A DNA stretch of 64,000 nt from Rapidithrix thailandica. GTDB lineage: Bacteria > Bacteroidota > Bacteroidia > Cytophagales > Flammeovirgaceae. The DNA lies in contig NZ_JBDKWZ010000022.1 of NCBI RefSeq assembly GCF_039710355.1, forward strand, positions 1 to 64,000, read 5' to 3'. The translations under genes and the position numbers were made by a program. Below, in pieces: positions 1 to 6,839 of the stretch (the stretch's first letter is position 1; each line of letters starts with the position of its first letter). Under the pieces are notes generated by a model. It saw only the letters and a program-made list of their open reading frames with translations, was not told the origin of the DNA and made no database searches.

Positions 1-48
1 TTCCTGTAAAATTTCCACTAATGTTTTATCTTTATACTGGCTTGCCAT
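1..48 (-). CDS. N-terminus of an unknown protein, cut by the window edge
   Basis: Sixteen codons starting from ATG at 46-48 read MASQYKDKTLVEILQE and run off the left edge without a stop. A candidate -7 box lies 27 bases upstream, and the leftward direction gives a normal divergent arrangement with the kdnA gene. The family cannot be recognised from so few residues. The reading frame could be accidental, but the composition is protein-like and the promoter spacing is sensible. Confidence 0.5.
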   Translation of the reverse strand, partial: MASQYKDKTLVEILQE

Positions 49-74
49 CTTTATTATTTTTAGGTGTGGTAACT

Positions 75-82
75 CAAAAATA
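75..82 (-). promoter_or_regulatory. Candidate -7 box for the leftward edge gene
   Basis: The minus strand reads TATTTTTG, a full match to the Bacteroidota -7 consensus TAnnTTTG. No TTG is seen at the expected -33 distance, so the call rests on one element and on its position upstream of the ATG at 48. Confidence 0.35.
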
Positions 83-594
83 ACATATTGATGGCTTGCC
101 TTTATTTTTTTGTCATGTACTTAGAAAACAGACAATTTTTTCTGAAAGGCTTTTGGGGTGATAGATGTTTTATCTTTGTGTACTTCCGGTTAAATTGATT
201 TTTTGCCGTTTGTCAAATTAAGTGTCAGTTAGAAGGGGTCTTGTGTCTGATTTGAAAGCGAGCTCTAACTTAGGGCCGTAGTTTGAAATGATGTAAAAAG
301 AAGTGTTTACATGACAATGGGCTTGGCAGATGTGATGGCGAAGACGTATTAGTGATAAGAATAGTTTGTGTGTTTCCATATAACCCCATATAAAGGATAT
401 AACTGACCACCAACTTTTTTGTCTTTTCACTGCTTCACGGATTATCAACAACCTCATATTGTATCACCTTTCGGATTCTGTTATGAGAAGAAAGCTGGGT
501 AAACAAGGTGAAGTACATTTATATAAAATCACCTGTTTCCCGGGTTGCATGAATTAAACCGTTGCAGGAACCACCCATTTATTTTTAAATATAT
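83..594. other. Intergenic region without recognisable genes
   Basis: Only short open frames occur here, with no homology that I recognise, no tandem repeats and no strong hairpin. A TATCTTTG box on the plus strand at 171-178 resembles a -7 element, but nothing obvious lies downstream of it until kdnA at 723. It may be a decayed gene or a long regulatory region. Confidence 0.5.
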
Positions 595-602
595 TAGCTT
601 TG
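595..602 (+). promoter_or_regulatory. Candidate -7 box of kdnA
   Basis: TAGCTTTG matches TAnnTTTG exactly and lies about 120 bases before the kdnA start. A -33 TTG at the right spacing is not visible. Confidence 0.35.
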
Positions 603-722
603 CATAAATTAAAAAGCCACTTATCCGGAGGTTTTTGTCGGAAAAAGATAAGCTACTGACAAAAAGCCGGATAATGCCGTACGGATAAAGAAATTTACAA
701 AATTTAAACAAACTGAAATACC

Positions 723-1913
723 ATGCCTGGAACCGAACTTTTTGGCCCTGAAGAAAAGAAAGAGGTGATGGATGTACTGGAGTCAGGAATCCTCTTCCGA
801 TATAATCATGATGACCTTCGCAATGGACATTGGAAAGCCAAAGAATTTGAACAAGAGTTAGCCAAATTCAATAAGGTTAAATATGCTCATGCTGTCTCGA
901 GTGGATCTACAGCCGTATCCACGGCTTTAGCCGCAGTAGGTGTGGGAGCCGGAGATGAGGTGATTGTTCCTCCGTTTACCTATATTGCTACCGTAGAGGC
1001 GGTCTTAATGGCCGGGGCATTGCCCGTATTTGCCGAAATTGACGAAACCTTATGTTTAAGTCCTGAAGGAATCAAGGCTGCTATTACCCCTAAAACCAAG
1101 GCCGTTGCGCTGGTACATATGTGTGGGGCTATGGCCAAATTGGACGAAATTATTGAGGTATGTAACGAGCACAATATCATTTTGGTGGAGGACACCGCGC
1201 AAGCCTTGGGAGGGAGTTTCAAAGGAAACGCTTTGGGAAGCTATGGTAAAGTAGGCTGTTTCTCTTTTGACTTCTTCAAAATCATTACTGCCGGAGAAGG
1301 CGGAGCTATCATTACCAATGATGAGCAAGTATACAATAATGCGCATGCATATGCTGACCATGGGCACGATCACATCGGAGACAACCGTGGGGCTGAACAA
1401 CACCCGATTTTAGGTTTTAACTTCCGGATTAGTGAGTTGCATGCTGCGGTAGGCCTGGCGCAAGTTCGGAAGATCGAGCAAATCCTTGTCAAGCAAAAAG
1501 CCAACAAAAAAGCCATCAAAGACAGTCTGGCCAAATTCGATGAGATCACCTTCAGACACCTACCCGATGAAGACGGTGATTCGGCCACTTTCCTTTCATT
1601 CTTCTTACCTACCGAAGACAAAGCCCGCAAAGTAGCTGCTGCCTTGGGCAAAGCCGGCTTGGGAGGCGCTTATTGGTATGACAATAACTTCCATTATATT
1701 AAAAACTGGGAGCATTTGAAAGAAATGAAAACCTGTGCCAAATTACCTATCGAAGTTTTAGGGACCCCTCAAGACTATGCAAAAATAGAATTCCCTAAGT
1801 CTGATGATATCGTCAGTCGTTTGATTTCACTTCAAGTACGAGTGACTTGGACCGAAGAGGAATTGAAACAATATTGTGAGAAGTTGGAAACCGTGTTGAA
1901 AGAAACCTTGTAA
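723..1913 (+). CDS. kdnA: Kdo8N aminotransferase, KdnA-like (DegT/DnrJ family)
   Basis: PLP-dependent sugar aminotransferase of 396 residues. The DegT/DnrJ/EryC1/StrS fold is shown by the SSGSTA phosphate-binding stretch near residue 59, VEDTAQ with Asp157 for the pyridine nitrogen, and SFDFFK with Lys186 as the PLP lysine. The family makes many amino sugars. The specific call, transfer of an amino group to 8-oxo-Kdo to give 8-amino-3,8-dideoxyoctulosonate (Kdo8N), rests on the next gene being a KdnB-type iron alcohol dehydrogenase and the one after that kdsA. This pair is established in Shewanella. Acts in the cytoplasm before the sugar is activated and added to lipid A. The first Met directly precedes the conserved PGxELFG start, so it is accepted. 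A strong terminator follows at 1935. Confidence 0.82.
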   Translation: MPGTELFGPEEKKEVMDVLESGILFRYNHDDLRNGHWKAKEFEQELAKFNKVKYAHAVSSGSTAVSTALAAVGVGAGDEVIVPPFTYIATVEAVLMAGALPVFAEIDETLCLSPEGIKAAITPKTKAVALVHMCGAMAKLDEIIEVCNEHNIILVEDTAQALGGSFKGNALGSYGKVGCFSFDFFKIITAGEGGAIITNDEQVYNNAHAYADHGHDHIGDNRGAEQHPILGFNFRISELHAAVGLAQVRKIEQILVKQKANKKAIKDSLAKFDEITFRHLPDEDGDSATFLSFFLPTEDKARKVAAALGKAGLGGAYWYDNNFHYIKNWEHLKEMKTCAKLPIEVLGTPQDYAKIEFPKSDDIVSRLISLQVRVTWTEEELKQYCEKLETVLKETL

Positions 1914-1934
1914 AAAGTTTTTGAAGTGTATAGT

Positions 1935-1957
1935 AAGGGGCTATCTTAGCCCCTTTT
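1935..1957 (+). terminator. Intrinsic terminator after kdnA
   Basis: AAGGGGCTA pairs with TAGCCCCTT around a TCT loop and runs into a T tract. It separates kdnA from kdnB, so kdnB probably has its own promoter or depends on read-through. Confidence 0.8.
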
Positions 1958-2150
1958 TAAGGCCGGATGGAATAGGAGGGAAGGCAAAAGTTTTTGCAAT
2001 GGGGAGGAATTTCCCGGGTGCGTCTGTATTTTAGGACTGAATTAAGCAAGCGGACAGTCTGGTATTATTCCTTACATTTCGCTATGTGGAGGGGATGCGT
2101 CCGTCAGAGATGGCCCTAATCATTTTGATCATTTTATAATCCATATCCCA

Positions 2151-3230
2151 ATGTTCAGAAATTTCAAAAGTGTAAATAAATGTGCCTACGGCAGGGGTAG
2201 TTTTGATAAACTGGGAGATATTTTAGCCGAAAAGAGAGAGACTCCTGAAGCTTGTATGGTATTTTTAGTGGATGAGGTTTTTAAAGGAAATCAACCGTTT
2301 ATTGACCGGATTCCCCTTCTTGACCAAGATTTACTTTTTTGGATAAGTGTATCCGAAGAGCCTACTACCGACTTGGTGGATGGCTTACGTGACGAAATTT
2401 TAGAAAAGAAAGGTTTGCCTGCAGGGGTGATTGGTATTGGTGGAGGGAGTGTAATGGACACTGCCAAAGCTACTTCACTGATGCTGACAAACGAAGGGTC
2501 TTCTACCTTGTATCAAGGCTTGAACCTCATCAAGAAGCCCGGTATCTATCACGTAGGAGTACCTACCATTTCAGGTACCGGTGCGGAAGTTTCCATGACG
2601 GCTGTACTGACCGGACCCGAAAAAAAATTGGGTTTAAAATGCGATTGGACAGTATTTGATCAAATTGTGTTGGACCCGGATTTGATTGAAACGGTGCCAA
2701 CTAACCAATGGTTTTACACCGGTATGGATTGCTATATTCACTGTGTAGAATCTATGACAGGAATTTTTAAAAACACCTTTAGCGAAGCCTATGGCTGGAA
2801 GTCGCTGGAGATGTGCCAAGATATATTTTTAAACAGTGAGGACGGTCGTTCCGCTGAAAATGAGGAGAAACTGATGGTGGCTTCCTATATGGGAGGCTTA
2901 AGTCTTACCTATTCTGAAGTAGGTGTGTGTCATGCATTATCCTACGGACTCTCCAAAATCTTCCATTACCACCATGGTATTGCCAACTGTATTGCCTTTA
3001 ATCAATTGAAAGATGTATATGGGGAATATGTGGATGAGTTTCATGCTATGGTAGAAAAGCATAACATCGACATTCCGCAAAACCTTTCGGCAAACTGGAG
3101 TGAAGATGAGATCGACCAAATGGCAGAAGTAGCCATCCGTCTGGAGCATATGTGGATACATGCATTCGGACATAACTGGAAAGAGGTGTTGGATAAAGAC
3201 AGAATCAAAGGCTGGTACAGAAGAATGTAA
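2151..3230 (+). CDS. kdnB: Kdo 8-oxidase, KdnB-like iron-containing alcohol dehydrogenase
   Basis: Iron-containing alcohol dehydrogenase family protein of 359 residues. The nucleotide-binding GIGGGSVMD stretch, the GTGAEVS segment and the histidine-rich metal site (DCYIHCVE, then VCHALSYG, then HYHHGIANC) are all present. In Shewanella, KdnB oxidises the 8-hydroxyl of Kdo to an aldehyde, which KdnA then aminates. Together with the preceding KdnA homologue and the following kdsA this makes that role likely here, and the product would be the Kdo8N of the lipopolysaccharide inner core. The remaining doubt is that this fold also covers glycerol, butanol and other dehydrogenases. The first ATG gives a normal family length. 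Confidence 0.8.
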   Translation: MFRNFKSVNKCAYGRGSFDKLGDILAEKRETPEACMVFLVDEVFKGNQPFIDRIPLLDQDLLFWISVSEEPTTDLVDGLRDEILEKKGLPAGVIGIGGGSVMDTAKATSLMLTNEGSSTLYQGLNLIKKPGIYHVGVPTISGTGAEVSMTAVLTGPEKKLGLKCDWTVFDQIVLDPDLIETVPTNQWFYTGMDCYIHCVESMTGIFKNTFSEAYGWKSLEMCQDIFLNSEDGRSAENEEKLMVASYMGGLSLTYSEVGVCHALSYGLSKIFHYHHGIANCIAFNQLKDVYGEYVDEFHAMVEKHNIDIPQNLSANWSEDEIDQMAEVAIRLEHMWIHAFGHNWKEVLDKDRIKGWYRRM

Positions 3231-3297
3231 AAGCCCTTGCCGTTTTGCATAAACTTGCTCAGTTTTAGCGAACGATAAGGATTTAACACTCTGTCAC

Positions 3298-3305
3298 TAT
3301 CTTTG
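3298..3305 (+). promoter_or_regulatory. Candidate -7 box of kdsA
   Basis: TATCTTTG matches the TAnnTTTG consensus 38 bases before the kdsA start. No good -33 TTG is seen. Confidence 0.4.
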
Positions 3306-3342
3306 TGATTAGAATTTAAATTTTCATTCAGGGTAAATAAAC

Positions 3343-4179
3343 ATGAACAAAAAAATCGTCAAAGTTGGAGATATTGCTTGTGGGGCGGATCAGTTGTTTC
3401 TGATTTCGGGGCCTTGTGTGATTGAAGAGGAAAGCATCATGATGAGAACAGCGGAGAAACTTAAGGAAGTGTCAGAGCGACTTTCCATTCCGTTGATTTA
3501 CAAATCCTCTTTCCAAAAGGATAACCGGAGTTCTGTAGACTACTACATGGGGCCTGGTTTGGAAGAAGGTTTGGAATTGTTAGCTAAAGTCAAAAAAGAA
3601 TTTGGGTTTCCCGTCTTGTCAGATGTTCACTATCCGGAACAGATTGGCCCGGCCAGCGAAGTTCTGGATGTGATCCAAATTCCTGCGTATTTGGTGATGC
3701 AAACTACCTTGGTAGTAGAGGCGGCTAAAACCGGGAAAGTGATCAACCTGAAACACGGGCAGTTCCTGGCACCGGAAAACATGGTGAAGCCGGCAGACAA
3801 AGCCAAAGCAAGTGGCAACGATAATATCATTTTGACCGAAAGAGGATATACCTTCGGATACAATGATTTGGTAGTAGACCCTCGTAGTTTTCATCATATG
3901 AACCAAACAGGTTACCCTGTGGTCTTTGATATTACACACTCCATCCGGAAGTACGGCATTCCTAGTGCGGATCCGAACGGAGGAGCCAGAGAGTTTCTTC
4001 CAACTTTGTCCAGAGCAGGGGTTGCAGCGGGTGTAGACGGGGTGTTCATCGAAACACATCCTGACCCGGCAAAAGCGCTGTGTGATGCGGCCAGCCAATT
4101 GTGTGTCAATGACCTGGAGGAGTTTTTGAAACCGTTAATTGAAATTCATAATTTAGAAGTTAGCTATAGAAATCGATAA
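3343..4179 (+). CDS. kdsA: 3-deoxy-8-phosphooctulonate synthase (Kdo-8-phosphate synthase)
   Basis: KdsA condenses phosphoenolpyruvate with arabinose 5-phosphate to give Kdo 8-phosphate, the first committed step to the lipopolysaccharide core sugar. The protein has 278 residues, as usual for the family. It shows LISGPCVIEE at the N-terminus, YKSSFQKDNRSS as the phosphate and PEP binding segment, SDVHYPEQ, NLKHGQFLAPENM and FIETHPDP. The downstream aldolase-CBS gene starts only 4 bases after the stop, so the two are almost certainly co-transcribed and functionally linked. Confidence 0.95.
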   Translation: MNKKIVKVGDIACGADQLFLISGPCVIEEESIMMRTAEKLKEVSERLSIPLIYKSSFQKDNRSSVDYYMGPGLEEGLELLAKVKKEFGFPVLSDVHYPEQIGPASEVLDVIQIPAYLVMQTTLVVEAAKTGKVINLKHGQFLAPENMVKPADKAKASGNDNIILTERGYTFGYNDLVVDPRSFHHMNQTGYPVVFDITHSIRKYGIPSADPNGGAREFLPTLSRAGVAAGVDGVFIETHPDPAKALCDAASQLCVNDLEEFLKPLIEIHNLEVSYRNR

Positions 4180-4183
4180 ACTT

Positions 4184-5194
4184 ATGGAATTATATCTGGA
4201 TTCAGCAGACATAAACGAAATCGAGGAGGCATTTAAATTGGGCTTTCTGGCCGGATTGACAACGACTCCTACCTTTATGCACCGTCATGGCATTACGGAT
4301 ATTGACGGTACTATTGTGAAATTGTCTAAAATGGTTCCTGTACTGCAAGTGGAAGCCTTAGGCGAAACGGCAGAGGAAATTTATAAAGAAGCTCAACGCT
4401 TGTTAGGACTGGGATTGGAAAAAGAGAAAACCGTTTTCAAAATTCCGGTTTCTATGGAAGGGGTAAAAGCATGTCATATGCTGACTTCCGAGGGAATCAA
4501 AGTAAATATTCACTTGGTATATACCTTGCAACAAGCCTACATGGCAATGAATGCCGGGGCTACCTATGTATGTGTGTTGGTGGGTCGTTGGCAAGATCAA
4601 GGACATGATTCCCTTACTTTGGTAGAGCAGTGTGTAGAAGCGGTAGACCGTTTTGGATACGACTCTAAAATCATGTTCTCTTCTGTTCGTCACCCCGAGC
4701 ATGTGCGTAACGCCATCGAATTAGGTGCTCATACGTGTACTGTTCCATGGAAAGTGATGAAGTTATTGACTGAAAACAACTTCACTACCGTAGGTACCGA
4801 GCAGTTTTTTGAGCATACCAAATTGATGACCGTAACGGTTAACCAAGTCGTCAACAGGTCGAATAACCCTGTGGTTTCTGTTGAGGATACTATGAATGAG
4901 GCCATTTTCAAAATGACCGAATCAGGATTTGGTTGCGTGAGTGTGGTGAAAGGTGATAATGAGTTGGTCGGTGTATTTACCGATGGAGATTTGAGACGTT
5001 TGGTTGCCAATGACGGAAAAATTGCTCTGCAAAAGAAAATGGGTGAATTGGAGTACAAGTCGCCCATTACCATTGAAAGCAGTAACTTGTTGAATGAAGC
5101 ATCGACTATTTTCCACAAAACAGGTGTGGATACCATCGTTGTTACAGAAAATTCGAAAGTAATCGGAATGTTGGATATTCAGGATTTGAACTAA
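4184..5194 (+). CDS. Fructose-6-phosphate aldolase/transaldolase-like domain fused to a KdsD-like CBS pair
   Basis: A 336-residue two-part protein. Residues 1-215 are a small transaldolase/FSA (TalC-type) barrel: MELYLD with Asp6, GLTTTPT, the Schiff-base lysine Lys86 in FKIPVS, and GRWQDQG. Residues about 228-335 are two CBS motifs, with VGVFTDGDLRR and VIGMLDIQDL, which look like the CBS half of arabinose-5-phosphate isomerase KdsD. Against remembered E. coli FsaA, Asn28 is Thr, Thr109 is His and catalytic Tyr131 is Leu132, so it is a divergent aldolase. It sits 4 bases after kdsA, the position where KdsD would be expected, and no isomerase is present in the window. Inference: it makes or controls arabinose 5-phosphate for KdsA, for example by aldol addition to glyceraldehyde 3-phosphate. 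It could instead be a transaldolase or a sensor. Confidence 0.75.
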   Translation: MELYLDSADINEIEEAFKLGFLAGLTTTPTFMHRHGITDIDGTIVKLSKMVPVLQVEALGETAEEIYKEAQRLLGLGLEKEKTVFKIPVSMEGVKACHMLTSEGIKVNIHLVYTLQQAYMAMNAGATYVCVLVGRWQDQGHDSLTLVEQCVEAVDRFGYDSKIMFSSVRHPEHVRNAIELGAHTCTVPWKVMKLLTENNFTTVGTEQFFEHTKLMTVTVNQVVNRSNNPVVSVEDTMNEAIFKMTESGFGCVSVVKGDNELVGVFTDGDLRRLVANDGKIALQKKMGELEYKSPITIESSNLLNEASTIFHKTGVDTIVVTENSKVIGMLDIQDLN

Positions 5195-5215
5195 TCCATC
5201 CGGATGCAATACCAG

Positions 5216-5250
5216 AAAGGCGCATGGGGCAAGCTCTATGCGCCTTTTTT
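5216..5250 (+). terminator. Terminator after the aldolase-CBS gene
   Basis: AAAGGCGCAT pairs with ATGCGCCTTT over a 12-base loop and is followed by T residues. It ends the kdsA-aldolase transcript before the phosphatase gene. Confidence 0.8.
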
Positions 5251-5376
5251 ATAAATAATATTTTTGCTGTTTTGCACTACATGATCTAAATGCGAAATCA
5301 AAAGTGAGGTGTGTTACAAAACAGCAGTATCAACTGTTTTTTTACACAAAAACGGAGATTTACGAGGATTGATCTT

Positions 5377-6081
5377 ATGGAAAATATTCAAAATACATTT
5401 GAACAAATTGGAGGTACGTTTGTCACGTCCATTCAAGAGATTGCCCGGAAAAAGAAAAAAATCAAAGCCTTTCTCTTTGATTGGGATGGGGTATTCAATG
5501 CCGGGTATAAGGGGGAAGGGGCCAGTAGCCTTTTTGCGGAGGCCGATTCGATGGCCACGAATTTGATCCGTTTTAATTATTGGTTTAAGCACCGGGAGTT
5601 ACCCTTTACCGGAATTATCACCGGTGAAAACAACCAGTCGGCTATTCAACTCAGCAAGAGAGAGCGTTTTCAGGCCGTGTATTTCAAAATAAAAAATAAG
5701 GCAGATGCTTTAAAAGATTTGGAAGAAAGGTATGGGGTTCTTCCCGAAGAGGTGTGTTATTTTTTTGACGATGTACTGGATTTGCCCATTGCCAAAGTAT
5801 GTGGGTTACGAGTGTTGTTGAACCGTACGGCTAGCCCTGTATTTAAAGCCTATATGATCAATAATCAATTATGTGATTATATTACGGCCCATTCGGGAGG
5901 AGAGCATGGTGTGAGGGAAGCAGGAGAGTTGCTCTTGTCGATTGACGGCTCGTTTAATACTGTGGTGGAAGAGCGTTTGGCATACTCTGAAAACTATCAA
6001 CAGTACATTGCCGAACGGAATGCGCAAGTACCGGAATATTTTATTCAGGAAGCAGGAGCGATTCAGCCTCATCAATTGTAA
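5377..6081 (+). CDS. kdsC: HAD phosphatase, KdsC-like (Kdo-8-phosphate phosphatase)
   Basis: HAD-superfamily phosphatase of 234 residues. FLFDWDGV carries the nucleophile and acid aspartates, ITGE is motif II and YFFDDVLDLP is motif IV, the arrangement of KdsC. KdsC removes the phosphate from Kdo 8-phosphate, after which KdnB and KdnA can act on free Kdo. The start at 5377 was chosen because an upstream in-frame ATG would add 22 residues without family features. It has a C-terminal extension of about 50 residues beyond the common KdsC length, and that part is not recognised. It lies behind a terminator, so expression is probably separate from kdsA. Confidence 0.72.
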   Translation: MENIQNTFEQIGGTFVTSIQEIARKKKKIKAFLFDWDGVFNAGYKGEGASSLFAEADSMATNLIRFNYWFKHRELPFTGIITGENNQSAIQLSKRERFQAVYFKIKNKADALKDLEERYGVLPEEVCYFFDDVLDLPIAKVCGLRVLLNRTASPVFKAYMINNQLCDYITAHSGGEHGVREAGELLLSIDGSFNTVVEERLAYSENYQQYIAERNAQVPEYFIQEAGAIQPHQL

Positions 6082-6106
6082 ACAGAAACTCCCGAAGGTA
6101 AATCAT

Positions 6107-6144
6107 ACCAAGCCCCTGTACTTTAAGATAGACAGGGGCTTGGT
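6107..6144. terminator. Bidirectional terminator between converging genes
   Basis: A 13-base perfect stem (ACCAAGCCCCTGT and its complement) with a 12-base loop lies between the ends of kdsC and the LytTR gene. T residues are sparse on the plus side. Confidence 0.65.
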
Positions 6145-6146
6145 AG

Positions 6147-6839
6147 TTATAAAAAGTTGAGCTTTTTCATCAATTGAGGCTTATTGGCCCGGCTAATGGG
6201 AATGACTTTATCCTTGACCACTAAAGTGTTTTCTTCAATATCCACGATCTTATCCAAATTGACAATATAGGAGCGGTGGATTTTCAAAAATTTGTCTTTT
6301 GGCAAGCGATCTGCCAGACTTTTTAAAGTACTATACACAATCAAGGCTTTTTTAGTCAGGTGGAATTGCACGTAATCCCCGACATTCTCGATATAAAAAA
6401 TATCGGAAAATTGAATGCGGACATAGCGCCCGTCTACTTTGATAAAGATCGCATCTTCTGGCTCTATCGAGTGCTGGATCGTATAAGTGGCCAAGACTTT
6501 TTCAACCGCTGCTTTAAAGCGGATATAATTAATGGGTTTTTTCAAATAGTCGGCTACCTGGTATTGAAAAGCATCGTAGGCGTACTTTTCTTCACCGGAA
6601 ATTACCACTACCTGGGGCATAACGGGGCAAGCATCCAATAAGTCAATACCGGATAGTTCAGGCATTTCCATATCCAAAAATACCAAATCTATATCCCCCT
6701 CTTGGAGTGTATCCAATGCTTGTTCACCATTTTCGCAGGTTGCTACTAAGTTCAGATTGTCGGATTTCAGACATAGGCGTTCCAAGGATTTTCTGGCCAT
6801 CAAATCGTCATCTACAATTATGCAATTGAGTTTCGTCAT
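6147..6839 (-). CDS. LytTR-family response regulator
   Basis: Cytoplasmic transcription regulator of 230 residues. The receiver domain (1-120) has the DDD acidic pocket and phospho-acceptor Asp56 in VFLDMEMP. The C-terminal LytTR DNA-binding domain (about 135-228) shows VRIQFSDIFYIEN and FLKIHRSYIVNL. Its start overlaps the stop of the hybrid kinase gene by 4 bases, so it is translationally coupled and is very likely the output, or one output, of that kinase. Target genes cannot be told from the window. Confidence 0.9.
   Translation of the reverse strand: MTKLNCIIVDDDLMARKSLERLCLKSDNLNLVATCENGEQALDTLQEGDIDLVFLDMEMPELSGIDLLDACPVMPQVVVISGEEKYAYDAFQYQVADYLKKPINYIRFKAAVEKVLATYTIQHSIEPEDAIFIKVDGRYVRIQFSDIFYIENVGDYVQFHLTKKALIVYSTLKSLADRLPKDKFLKIHRSYIVNLDKIVDIEENTLVVKDKVIPISRANKPQLMKKLNFL

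Noticed and set aside
171..178. TATCTTTG box as the kdnA promoter
   Set aside because: It lies about 545 bases before the gene, and a second full-consensus box at 595 is better placed.
4184..5194. Plain transaldolase of the pentose phosphate pathway
   Set aside because: The C-terminal CBS pair, the changed active-site residues and the tight link with kdsA make a simple housekeeping transaldolase unlikely, though it is not excluded.
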